Shown here: positions 11,142 through 22,700 of the stretch, piece by piece
Numbering within the stretch: position 1 is the stretch's first letter
Layout: each line of letters starts with the position of its first letter
DNA from: Botryotinia globosa
Lineage: Eukaryota > Ascomycota > Leotiomycetes > Helotiales > Sclerotiniaceae
NCBI GenBank assembly: GCA_014898425.1
Contig: RCSZ01000003.1
Coordinates: 868,001-932,000 of the forward strand
Length of the DNA stretch: 64,000 nt
Direction: 5' to 3'
Position numbers and translations under genes: made by a program
The notes under the pieces: generated by a model
Seen by the model: only the letters and a program-made list of their open reading frames with translations
The model's database searches: none
What the model was told of the DNA's origin: nothing

Positions 11142-13591
11142 TTTGGTTCATTATCATGGAGTAAGATTGTTCAGAAGGAGGTCTTGTGGTACCGACTAGC
11201 TCTTTCTTCAGAAACACATATCTATGCAGGTGTATTCCCCAGGCTCTTGAGTAGATTTTGCATTACTATTTCTTCTTTGCAAATATGGACAAATGGAATA
11301 GTGATAGCGTTGGATTTCACGCTGAGCTTCTTGTTTTTGCTTATCACGGGCGTTGATATGGAGATATGAACGGGATGGATGGGATGGATAAATTTGTTCT
11401 CTTTTCTCTTTGGCTCGGGTTTGTATGATAACACAATATGGAAAGAACATCAATTGTGCAGCAATGAAATGTTTAATAGCTTCGTTTTGATCTGATTTGA
11501 ACTGTGAAATGCGTGTATATGCCAGGCCGACTACCTGATTCGATGCGAGTGAAGCTATGGTAATCGAGTTCGCAAATTGATGTCTACAGCTCAGATGACG
11601 TGTATATATATTTTGCTCGGGGCACAGTCTCTGCAAACATTAACACATATCATCGTGTGTTCCTACACGACACAGAGGGAGGTTTATTGTGATATTTGAG
11701 ACACTAGCATCATCTCCACCGAGCAGTGGCATGCAACATAGGTACAAGTCCAAGCTTTATCTCGACAAGTACAATTTATTTGCTTGAATAAAGACTGCTG
11801 GTTCATCCTCTTCCAATGTAAGCACAGAATGGCCCAATGGCCTCAAATCTCCCATCATCGACTCACACGACGCAATCAACTGTTAAAATCCCATACTGAT
11901 AGCTCCATCTATATTCGCAACGGCTCTGAGAACTTGACTTACTTCTTGTGTCATATTTTAGGGAGTTCGGGATATGTATCTTGTTGCACGTCGTAATGTT
12001 GAGTGGCGGTGGTGTTGCATGGGTTAGGTTGTGATTTACAAGAGTATCTTGGTTCTGGTTCCGGTATAAAAGAATCACCGGGACTTGATGTAGATTTCTT
12101 GGAGCTTATAAAGGTTTATTAAAGTCTAGAGTCTGTATGAGATCATTTTCACAGAACATTGGACTAATTCCTAGCTAGGAATGATGATGGTCTGGAACAG
12201 TGGGTTGCTAAGATTGATGATATCATGAGAAGAGAAACAATGAGTGACAATTTGGAGATTAGAGGAATATAGCTATATGCTAGAGGTTAGGCATTGGAAT
12301 GCCTGCTCATAGACTCTGTTTAAATTCATCAATTCGTGTCTTTATATCTCAACCAATGATGCAGCCAAGGTATACCTGATCCAACACGTTCAGTTATCTA
12401 ATCGTGCTTTGACTTGAGATGTGCAACAAAACGCTCAGAAGGTCTTGCTCGGAATATACCCAGAAATCTGATTTGATAGGGAGCAATGACCTAATTGGGG
12501 GAAAGGCGATGGTTGAGGGAAGGACTAAATGGAGGCTAGAAGGATATGATACTTCAACGCTTTCACAAGCGAAGGGGAACGAATATGAGGTTTCGGATTG
12601 AAGTAGTGTGATGTTTCGATGAGATGAAACCTTCTTTACAAGATGGGATTTCCCTACCTGTTAACATTGCTCTTACGTCTGATATTAGTATTCTCCAATC
12701 TGATACAGATTAGTGCTCGGTAAACTCAACGATGGGGACGACAGCTAAGGTAGACATCACGTCTCATGGGCTTCATGTAAGATGCGTTCCTATTCTTTGT
12801 GAACTTGGTATCGAAACCCGCTCACGGGTATTATTCATTTCACATTAGTCTTGTTCCTCGTTATTTCCTCAATTGGGCGTCAAGGACCCTGCTCTAGATT
12901 AATAACTCTCACTCTAAATTAAGCAAGCGCTTCCCCACATCTATTTTTATCCCCCAGTTTCCAACCTCAAGTCTTACTTCTCGAACGCATCACCAATCAT
13001 TGAATTTCACACATCACGACATGTCACTCCTCTTCTCACTCTCGACCAAACAATTCTCTTGCGAACAATAATCCTTAGAAAATCACCTACACTGTCAGCC
13101 TTTACCGTAAAACTAATCTCTCGATGACTTTTGTTGCACATCGCATTCTGCTCGCGAATTTCCTATTGCGTTCAAGGAATGAATGATTGACTATGATGAA
13201 CTGAGAGAGGAGCCATAGAATTTATGGACCGAGATAAGCAGCAACATTAATTGGACATCGTACTGCGAAAGAGGGCCAAAACTTGGGTCTACCGAATCTG
13301 AAATGTACCACGTCATCGAAGCATTTGAAGCCTGCAAATCTGGTGCTTCAACTATCAGTGCACATGGGTGATCTCCCGAAATTTTACCCCAAAATATTCG
13401 TATTCAAGGGTGATTTTGAGATAGAGCTCTTATTCGCCAATATATACGAGGCGCGTATACACATGGACTTGCAAGCGCCTTATCTGATATATATCTTGAA
13501 GGATGTTGGATTTTTGAACGATTGTGTCTATGCCCAGTTAGCCTAGATCACACTGGTATATATTGACCAATCAATTGTCTGCTTAACTCTC
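11142..13591. other. Gene-less stretch
   Basis: About 2.4 kb with no supportable gene. The first few hundred bases probably belong to the 3' end of the AT-hook gene. The rest has short frames in all directions without motifs. The open frame at 13283-13546 (87 codons) has no recognisable features and is not called. Confidence 0.5.
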
Positions 13592-14240
13592 CTAATATGC
13601 AGTAAGTCCCTTTTGTTGCGTTCCTTCTTGGAGTCGTCTGTGCTCCTGCTGGTTGTACCGTTGCCTCGAAGACGTCTTGTTGCAGATCTCATCTTCCATG
13701 TTGGGTTCTTCATCGCTACTTAGCTTGCATTAGGCTTCCGAGTGGATGGTCTCCAGTGCGTCAACTCTTGACTGCTATAGGGCCCGCAATGCTGCACTTG
13801 CGAATCTCAAAAGCTCGATCGCGAAGCTTCCAGAGATAGATAGTCTGCCAGGCCTCTCGGTTCTCTGGTAGCATAAGGTTTTGCACAATGTTCTCGGAAG
13901 TTTATGTCATTTGTTGCTCCGTGCCCATCTCACTAACAGGCATTCCAACCTCGGCCTTGTCAGTTGGGAAGTTCATCTCTTTGATACCCCCAGCTAGAAA
14001 AATGGTAAACTCCATCCTGATTGTGCCTCTAAAGGGCCCATAGATCTAATTTACATCCGTGAGGTCTTTTGATAGATCTGCCATCTACCACGATCCGCAA
14101 AAGCACCTCTGCACAACATCGAAGCCCCAGCCGTACCGCATTCGCTTAAAAAGTTTATTGCGCGCCTAATTGCAATTGTGACATATCTCCACTAGGCCTT
14201 CATTCCGGTCTCGGTTCTCCAAAGTACTATATATATGCAT
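13592..14240 (-). pseudogene. Decayed protein-coding gene with nonsense codons and a frameshift
   Basis: On the minus strand, one frame from an ATG at 14240 runs to a TGA at 13763-13761 and reads as ordinary protein (for example GLVEICHNCN, FDVVQRCFCGSW, WQTIYLWKLRDRAFEIRK). It is broken by TAG at 14168, 14087 and 14048 and TAA at 13904. After about 13763 the protein-like frame shifts (SSDEEPNMEDEICNK and onward) and ends at TAG 13592. Each internal stop is one C-to-T or G-to-A step from Gln or Trp, as expected from RIP-like mutation. The product has CxxC and CxC motifs but I do not recognise the family. More relic coding may lie upstream near 14.4 kb. The coding origin is inferred from residue composition only. 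Confidence 0.45.
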
Positions 14241-16063
14241 TTTCTTACAAGTGAATCCCTAGTAGGGATTCATGTTAGTCTCTCTCATCTCTTGGTAATG
14301 TACATAAAGTTATTGATTCTGGGGTTCTAACAATTGCTTCGAGGTCCCCGGCCTACAAATCGATCGCCACAAGTTCATATATACGCATTAGGTAGAGAAA
14401 CAAGGTCAATTAACTTATATGGTAGCCCGTGGTCTTCCGCCTCAAAGTGGGGCGAATGATCTGTATCGAACATGCCGAGCTATAGTTACTGAAAGCTGTG
14501 GCTAAGCTAAGTCATATTGTAGTTCGCCTGTAGAACACCTTACTCTTTTACATGCCATGATAGGCGCGCGTCTGGACAGAATGGCTAGATGAGTTATATT
14601 TGAGGAGGCCAAGAGCATCTTGACATAATAACTTGCTATCATTATCCATCTTGGGCCAGAGATGGGTAGCTCCTAACCTTTTCTGAGCCCCAAATATAAA
14701 TATGTTGCATATCTACATTAGGCAGCGAATATAGAGTTATAGTCTTCTGCGTTTAGGGAGGCCATTTTGAACTTTTATAGCCCCTGCTACCGATGTAGAC
14801 ATGCAACAAATTCTCTTGAGCACTTGAGTGGGATCGGAATCCGCAGCATGTAACTCTCGAAATGAGAACAATGGATATAAAGTAAATTGCTCTACACTAG
14901 ATCTTTCACGTGATATCATTAAACCCCCTATTAAATGCTCTGAGATAGAGTGCTCGAGTCATAATGTTAACTACAGACTTGAAGACAAGTCGCTGTTAGC
15001 AATATCAATTGTCTTGAGGCAAAGAATGGGACACCAGTAAATTGCTAGGTGATTGTAGTACAACGAAATCCAGAACCATTTGTCCCAAGTAGCACCGAGC
15101 CTAGAGTTATCTTGAGCGTTCTTTACATATTCAAGACAACTGCTCTTTCAGCAAGCTTTATGGTAAAGTAAAGATTGGCAAGAAAAGATCATTTGTGTTC
15201 TATCACAGGTAGAGATTCCGGCAAGTGTATAATAATGCCTTGATGGATATAGGTTAGCTGGTTGCAAGTAAACATAACGCCCATAATTTGCACTGTCATT
15301 ATCTTGATATATTCCGCTCGTTAGTCCTGACCTGAATTCAGGATTCCGTTTCTGTTCTATGCTCCGATCTCTTTTATGTGCACATCTTCTAGATGTTATT
15401 TGGCTATTTCCACCTTTGCTAAAATATTTCAAACAAAGAGAGAGCTTTTTACTCGCAGGAAGACCCAAGTACATGCAATAAGCTTAAACTTTCCTTGGCT
15501 TGACGGTTCTCAAGGCTTCCAGTGTGCAGAAGAAGTAGGTGCGATGGATCCAAAGTATCCTACTAACAACACACACCTCTCGTTAATTGAATGCACCTGG
15601 CTTTAGGAAACATTATCTCCGCTAGAAAAATGTTTTTGTAGTCTGAGGCTTTCAATAAGTCTGGTGGTATTTATTTATAATGATTGAATGAAACAATTTA
15701 CAACAAAAGTTCACATACATCATCTCATGTCATTAGCTGACACAATTCAATTCTTAACCCTCACATTGCATTACTATACAGTATGATTACACCTGATTGA
15801 GCTAGGAACTGAGCTAGTTGTTGATCTTGTTCATAGACAGATTTCTGGATTGATATAAAAATCCCCCTCCATTCCCATGAACTCAATCCCCAACAAATCT
15901 GACAAAGCAAGATTCCTTGATACACCAGGACATCCGGTAATATCATTGACTTCTAGGTTTTTTTCCAATCCTTCCATTATATAAGAATTCTTTTCTTCAA
16001 CCATCTCCCCTCAACATTACCAAAGCAAAGACAATTTCCCAACCCCTGAGATTGTCGGTAAAC
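14241..16063. other. Gene-less, possibly decayed sequence
   Basis: No intact gene. Around 14250-14500 the minus strand shows short protein-like stretches with stops that could be the 5' part of the relic gene next door. A 19-base perfect inverted repeat (8-base arms, 3-base loop) lies near 14252-14270. The rest shows nothing I can support. The last 100 bases should be the promoter of the RBR gene. Confidence 0.45.
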
Positions 16064-17036
16064 ATGGCCCATGTAAGTACTACCAACATTCTAACGTGCG
16101 ATTCTTTATTTACATGCATTGTAGCCTTCCTCACGTCGAAAAACCAGCTTGAGAAACAACAGACCAACAGACAGAAACGAAAATCCACAACGCAAATGCA
16201 CCGTTTGTGAAGAGTTTCAAGATTTTCAACAAATGGTTACATTTCCTTGCGATTGTGCATGGTGCAGCGCTTGCCTCCAAAGACGTTTCACTCTCGCGAT
16301 TGAGTCCACGTTCATGTTTCCTGTCGAATGCTGCGGAGATGCCATTAGTCTCACGCCCTTTTCTCGTTTGTTGTCTCCTGATATCATTCGCGACTATGAA
16401 GCCAAGAAAATCGAATACGAAACCCTCGATCGTACTTATTGCGCCAACAAAGTTTGCTCTGCATTTATCGTCAAGGAGTATATCATCGAACATAAAGCTT
16501 TCTGTGCCAAGTCGTCATGTAATACGATCACATGCACAAAGTGCAAGAGCGAATGGCATGATGGAGAATGTCCTCGCGATCAGAATCAAGAGCTAGTTCT
16601 TGCCGAGGCCCAAAGACGAGGCTGGAAACGATGTGAGAAATGTGGTACCTTGATCGCACGCGCCCATGGGTGTCGCCGGATGGTGTAAGTCCTCAATCTT
16701 TCCTCTCGTTCTCTGCTCCCCGAAATCGCAAACTAATCATCACACGCTAGATGTCAATGCGGCCACCGGTTCTGTTATCGATGCGCCGCGGCTTGGGAAA
16801 CTTGTCGCTGCAAACAAAATGCGATTGATAAATCACTCAGAGCTACCAATAAGTATGCGAGTAACGAAAGTTTCATAGAGGTCAACGAGGATGGTGATGA
16901 GGATAGTGATGAGGATGGTGATGAGGATGGTGATGAAGATGGTGTTGAAGATGGTGATGAATATGATGATGAAGATGGTGATGAATATGGTGATGAAGAT
17001 GGTGATGAAGATGGTGATGAAGACGATGGTGCATAA
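16064..17036 (+). CDS. RBR-type RING protein (RING1-IBR-RING2), putative E3 ubiquitin ligase
   Basis: A 284-residue zinc protein from exons 16064-16072 (three codons, MAH), 16125-16684 and 16751-17036; introns are 52 and 66 bases. RING1 begins CTVCEEF (Cys28, Cys31) and continues CDCAWCSACLQRRF. An IBR-like middle has CANKVCSAF and CTKCKSEWHDGEC. RING2 is CEKCGTLIARAHGC..CQCGHRFCYRCAAAW, with Cys186 at the position of the catalytic cysteine that carries ubiquitin in RBR ligases. The protein is short for an RBR enzyme and has no evident extra substrate domain. The last 50 residues are almost only Asp, Glu and Gly, encoded by a GATGGT/GATGAG tandem repeat. The start relies on the very short first exon (GTAAGT donor); without it the frame has no nearby ATG. 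Function is inferred from domains. Confidence 0.85.
16889..17030 (+). repeat. In-frame GATGGTGATGAG-type repeat coding an acidic tail
   Basis: Six- and twelve-base units of GATGGT, GATGAG and GATGAA, with some GTTGAA and TATGAT variants, run to the stop of the RBR gene. All unit lengths are multiples of three, so copy-number change would alter tail length without breaking the frame. Confidence 0.9.
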
Positions 17037-18660
17037 GAAGATCGACCTGGAGTTCATAAGGATAGGGTCGATATTACGCAAAGGATCATAGAGAAACAAT
17101 CTGATGTGGCTCATCGGGATGAGTTGTATGATGGGAGGGGTTGATTAACGGTGCCTGGAGTTGTGGAAAACTGCATATCATAGTTAGAACGTTGGCCGGG
17201 ATTCCAAAGGCGCGTTTGCGGGGTGGGCATAACAATTAGAGAGTTCTGGGGTTGTGATTTACGGGGCATATATTGTGGACAGTGGTTACAGCAGTTCTAG
17301 CAATTCAGCGTAAGGGTTCGGGGTTGAAGTTTTCTTTGCATCTTGTTTCCAAGTCGAGTCACTATCGAGTCACTATCGAGTCACTATCGAGTCACTATGA
17401 TCATGCCAGCGAAGTAATTTATTCTTACAAATGCAAAGTACTAAATTATATAAATATGCTTGCGCGAATACACACTCTTTCAGGCGAAAGAACAAGATCA
17501 TTGTCCAGATATCCATGATAAGTAGCCGTAAGCTTAACAGAAACCCAAACTAAGTAGACATTTCCCGCCCAAAGCTATCTCGTTCACCAAAGGAATGTTA
17601 AATAGAGAGTGTTCCAGATGAAATATCAAGTTTGAGAGTAAGATAGTAGGGAGATTTCGAAAGCATGACTGCTGCCCAACTCAATATATCTGGCACAGAC
17701 CCGAAATGCGTTCAGAAGCTTTATTCATATAGATGCTCTTTGTCTACAAGACGAAAACCCAGATGAAGAAAGAATCTCACCTTTACGTAGATGATAGATG
17801 TGTATAATAAGATGGCTGTGAACCTTCAACCCCCAACCCGGCATTTATTTACATAACATCGCAGAGCAGGTTTGTTGGTGAGTGCAAGAGCTTGACAATG
17901 TGAGCTTGTAAGAGTTGCACCACAGGGTTTTCTGAATGTCAAGTTTCCAATGTATTCAGTTGTGTGAAAAGGTTGAGCAATTGAGATTGGAAGGGTAGAA
18001 GGGTATTTTGGGAGTTTGAAAATTAAAGAGTTCGAGATCATGGTCGTTCAGAGATGACGCACGTATAGAGAAAAAGTGTCTAACCATGCGAGTGTCTTGC
18101 GCATGAGAGTTGAAATTTATGCGGTGGAGTTGCAATGATAGGTTCTCAAAGGTTGGGAATTGCGAATTTGTCGACGTAAAAAGCGTCCCAGACGCTGCAG
18201 ACATGAGCGGATATATACTGAAGTTCTTTAGCTTCGAAAGTATTTGGGCTATCACATAACTCGGTCTCTGTCGGCTTGAAAGAGAATAGCATATTTGCTG
18301 TCATGCTTTCATGCATACCTGGAAATCAAAAGGAAATGAAGTCCAACGACCTTGTCGCTGGCGCAGGTTCGGCGCCAAAGAGAAAGAAGTTTGTAGGTAG
18401 TGGACGGGAACATGAAGGCGTACATGCTGAACTTTTTCACATGAGAGAAGTAAAGAAGATTCCTCTTGAAATATTTCAATAAAGCAAATCTGTGATGCTA
18501 TGATGCGAGCAAAAGATAAAGATTGATTGCGCAGCCTTGCACCGATGATAAAATATTTTCTTTCTTGATGCGAGTGTCGCACATCTTAGTTATCTGTTAA
18601 CAAACCGTCGGCGTGGACATGAAAAACTGCAGTTAGTAATTTTATTCTCTGTGCCGCCAG
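17037..18660. other. Gene-less stretch
   Basis: No supportable gene on either strand. It contains an 11-bp tandem repeat at 17355-17398. Upstream exons of the relic gene that begins at 18661 may lie here, but I could not identify them. Confidence 0.5.
17355..17398. repeat. 11-bp tandem repeat (cgagtcactat) x4
   Basis: Four perfect consecutive copies of CGAGTCACTAT in non-coding DNA. Confidence 0.92.
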
Positions 18661-19030
18661 ATAGGCCACCCTCCTCCGACTTTTATCAAGCTCAATAACC
18701 AGCCAAAGAACCGCGTTGCCCTAGTGGTAACAGTATATGGCCAGCAAAGTGTCTCCTCGCGTCCAGAAAGCACCAACAAGGCAGCCAAGACTCTTTGGCT
18801 AGAAAGGCTACATGTACATTATCTCAGTGGTAGTCAGACTACTATGCCACAAATTGTATTTGATACTGTATGTTTGAACATCCATATGAGCCGTTAGCTC
18901 TGGCTAAATCAACGAATAGGGCAATGCAATCTCCGGAAACAACGGGCAGAGCATTAGCAATGCAAGCGCCTTGCAAGACCAAGCGGCTAATTTGGCTGTA
19001 AGTGGATCACGATATCAATTCTCACGTATC

Positions 19031-19560
19031 TAGGGTTGGGCGATTTGATGATATATAATATCGCATATTTATTAGTCAAATATAATATGTAATATTAGTC
19101 AAATCGTATTATATATATGACTAATTATAAAATCCTATAAAATCCTATAAAATCCTATAAAATCCTATAAAATCCTATAAAATCCTATAAAATCCTATAA
19201 AATCCTATAAAATCCTATAAAATCCTATAAAATTCTATAAAATCCTATAAAATCCTGTAAAATTCTATAAAATTTCTACAAAAAGCTAATTTAAAGTTAT
19301 TCTGGAAAAAAGATAATTATTGTATAAATCATATAATTAACATCTAGCACCTAACTTTTAGATCTAATTATATACTAAATTGAAAATTAGAATCCTTCCA
19401 AAACTTTTTTTAAAAATAACCTACTTTTATTCATTCTATTGATTTGATTAACTTAAAGATCACATACATAATCTTAGCATAATATTTCATATCACTCAAA
19501 AAGCATTATAATATAGAATTATATAATCAACCCCAAGATTATATAATTCGCCCAACCCTC
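19031..19560. mobile_element. hAT-like MITE, 530 bp, with 8-bp target duplication
   Basis: The ends are inverted repeats: TAGGGTTGGGCGA at 19031-19043 and its complement at 19548-19560 (12 of 13 match; the mismatch is the outermost base). Flanks are CACGTATC (19023-19030) and CACATATC (19561-19568), an 8-base duplication with one G/A difference. Eight-base target duplications and TAGGG/CAGGG-type ends are features of the hAT superfamily. The interior is very AT-rich, has no transposase frame and includes fourteen 10-bp tandem units. It is therefore non-autonomous and would need a hAT transposase from elsewhere. The class is inferred from end structure. Confidence 0.75.
19127..19266. repeat. 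10-bp tandem repeat (ataaaatcct) x14 inside the MITE
   Basis: Fourteen nearly perfect units of ATAAAATCCT; variants in the last four differ by C/T or A/G transitions. It makes up a quarter of the MITE. Confidence 0.93.
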
Positions 19561-19792
19561 CACATATCACCGATTAATTAATAGCAAAACAGCCGGCCCC
19601 CACAACGCCCTCAGCACCGATGACCAATTATATCTCGAGAAGCACTTCAGACGTCAAATCATCAGTCAGCTGAGCAGCGCTACTGGCACTCAGGTCACAG
19701 CAGCGGCCGACCTCATGGCTGTCCAGATGTGTAAACCACGTGAATGTAAATTAGAAACAGCAATAATCTGCAAATTGTTGGAAAATGTTTGA

Positions 19793-22700
19793 ATCTAAAT
19801 ATTCAATCTGGTCCTAGAGTGAAAATTTACAGAAGGTGAATCGAACTAACTAAGTTTGGTATTGTCTTTATTCTCAAGCGAGAAGACCCGATCTAACTAC
19901 TAAAACTGTGTGGTCCATGTAGTCAATCTCTTTCAATATTCAGTCTGAACTGTATGCTCGAAAGTAGGTAGATGGCACTTGCTCGGTCTAGGCTCTCATG
20001 CATTATTTCGTTCCTTTTAAGCTTGGATTCGCAATGTGGCAATGCCATTTTTTTTATTACTGCTCTCAATAATACACTTTCTTAACTTCAACCACTGGAT
20101 CGCAGCGATGTATTACCCAGTCTCGATTTTCGCCGCTATTCTTTCTCGGCCTGGGACCTCAGATAGAACGAGTCTATTGTCTATTCTCACCATTTCTTGA
20201 TGTCACTTCTTAGCTTCGACTTCCAGCCAGTAGTGGCATGTGTTCGTTCTATTTCAGCTTCAGATATTACTTCTTACTGGATTTATCGAACTGGCCATCA
20301 AATGATTGTTATAGCGAGCCAAAATTCAGCTTCTACTTCCCATGTGTCTCTTATCACCTTCGGGATTTGATATTATGGATCCGTTGCCTCCACTACTTCA
20401 GGTATCGATTCAAAAAAGCAAATGCTTCATTTATTCTTGATCTTCATGCTGTTATTTCAATGCTTCTTTAACTTTTAAATGAAGATGACCTCTATTTATC
20501 TTTCCTCCTTTGCTTCTATCTCTTCTTGACTCTACTTTCTGGTGATCGAGCAGCATGTCTTGTTGTGTACCACGAATCACGTGTCTGCCACACACGTGAT
20601 TACACTATTCATGGATGTTATCTAGTGCACTGCTCACCATTCGATCTAGCCTAGATGTGCAGCCTAGTTTCAATAGCGAAGCTAATAACTACATGAGCTG
20701 CTATCTTGGCATAACATGAGCGATTGTGCACAACTTCTCCTCGACCCTTGTAGCACCAAGAAAGAAGGATACCAACATAGGCTGCCATGCTGGGAAGAAC
20801 AACTCATACGATTGCGTGCCCCTTTCTTGCCTTGCGTTGCCATGCCAGTGTACAGGACGCGCCATAATTCAGCATCAAAGCTTCTCTAGCCACCTTTCAA
20901 TATTTCCCCATGCACGTAACCACCTCAGCTGCAAACTCCTTACAGATCCATATTTCTCATCATGCAACGAAATCTTGCACCTTCCTTGAAGTTTCAGATA
21001 CCAACAGTATAGATACCAGCCCTCCACTTTCCAATAACATGAACTCTCATGTTGAAGGTCGAAGGATTTTGATACTCCACTCCCCATCTCCCCGCGATCA
21101 CCTGAATCCTCCTGCCTCCTTTATCGGAAGGTCGGAGACATATCATATCATGATCATCAGTGATAGTCCGATCACATGCATCGTCTCGCACCCAGACTTC
21201 CAGGTTTATCGGATTCGCAATCTGTCGATCGCGGACATCCTACGCTCCCTATCCATTCTTCATCCCTTGATCATACATCTCTGTGGCAAAATGATCTCTT
21301 CAGCATCCAATGATTGAAGCTGGAAAGGGGCGATCCTATGAATATCTCTGCTTCGGTTACTATCCGACATGTACCTCAATCTATGGACTTTTGATCGTTG
21401 ACGCCGTTGACGCCTTAATCTGATGGATCTACAAAACATCGTTAACCGAAGCAAAAGACAGCAACCACTAACAAGTCTTGAATTCCTCGCTTCAATATCC
21501 TATGGCCGCCCTTACCTTTCTGCTAAAAGGCATCTCCAATCCCAACCCCACCGGCCGTACGGCTTGACCCCGGCCCCATTACACACCCAATCACAATACA
21601 TCAAATCTTGCATTTGTCTCTCTGCATTTCGTCCGGCACTTGCTTCAGTCCAGACTCCACCGGACTTTGCGTCCCCGCCCACTTAGTAATGCTCTCAGTC
21701 CGCTCCGCCCCACCACGTACCCCTGGTTCTGAGACTCGGACCACCAACCAACCACTGAGCAGATCCAAAATTAGCCTTTACATAATCCCTGTCCCTGTCG
21801 CTCAGGTCACACTATCTGGCCTCTTTCCAGGTAAATTACCTCGCGTGCAGACTCGCTGCAGTTGCTTTGTTTGCCTTATGGACGGTGGAGCTAATTTCTT
21901 AGTGCGCTTCCAAGGACCAGGATGGCAGGTTCATTGATCATGCGACTACCATGCGCTATTAAACTCCCAACCGTAGAGAGAATTTCCACTAGCACATGCC
22001 ATGATACAGTCTACAGACAGACAGACCTTATGTTACACTAGAGTACCGGCCCTGGGTCAATGTATTATCGACCCTCCATGTTGGCGCTTAGCGCTTTGAC
22101 ATTCTATGTTTGTGAATGTTGTCCAGCAAAAAGAAAAAGACCCTGAATTTATGTCGAACTCGAAGCACTCGAGGAACCCTGAGTTTTGCAATGCTGGAGT
22201 GCGAAATAAGCAAGTTGTGAAGTAAAATTGATTACGCTAAGGTTAAGGATGATGCCCAAGCTAAGCGAGAAAGCAAGTGTAAGGATTTTCATCAAGAATC
22301 TATGGGGCGGAAAAACAATTCCCGATACAGATCCACAAGCACAGGCGTGTGCTTCAAGTGGACGCAAAGGATCCTTTTTGTTCTAGAAAAGGAATGGAAG
22401 GGAGGAAAAGCCCTGGAGGCTAGGGCAAAGAGGCTAGGGCAAACCTAGCTAAAACTTCACTTGTAGGACGAATAGATCAAGGCTAACCTAACTAACCTTT
22501 TCTTCAACATACTTCAACTGACCACTCGCACGTTCGCAACAGCTCTTTGGTTCACGATTCTGCATGCATGTTCCTTTCAAACAAGACAAACTACTGTACT
22601 CCTTCTCCTCGCGTGCGCCAAGTGTCTCAATTTCTTCTGGAAGGTCGCATGGAACTTGGAAGGCCGCATGTCGTGTTAAACATGTGCTCGCTCCTTCGTC

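Larger units (their letters stand above)
18661..19792 (+). pseudogene. Unrecognised spliced gene, frameshifted, with a MITE in its second intron
   Basis: Three protein-like open segments line up on the plus strand. Segment A is 18661-18867 (69 codons, preceded by a pyrimidine-rich CCGCCAG acceptor, ends at a GTATGT donor). Segment B is 18920-18997 (26 codons, flanked by AATAG acceptor and GTAAGT donor). Segment C is 19585-19792 (AATAG acceptor, ends TGA). A and B join in phase. C is in phase only if one C is removed from the five-C run at 19597-19601, so the gene is frameshifted or the run has a sequencing error. The intron between B and C is 587 bases because it contains the 530-bp element described separately; without it and one target duplication it would be 49 bases, typical for this genome. 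The first exon with a start was not found; ATG 18844 is an alternative. I do not recognise the product. Confidence 0.42.

Noticed and set aside
16833..17114. Minus-strand frame rich in ITIF repeats
   Set aside because: Complement of the acidic-tail repeat of the RBR gene.
20910..21937. Several plus-strand frames of 87-135 codons
   Set aside because: No motifs, poor context and no consistent splicing between them.
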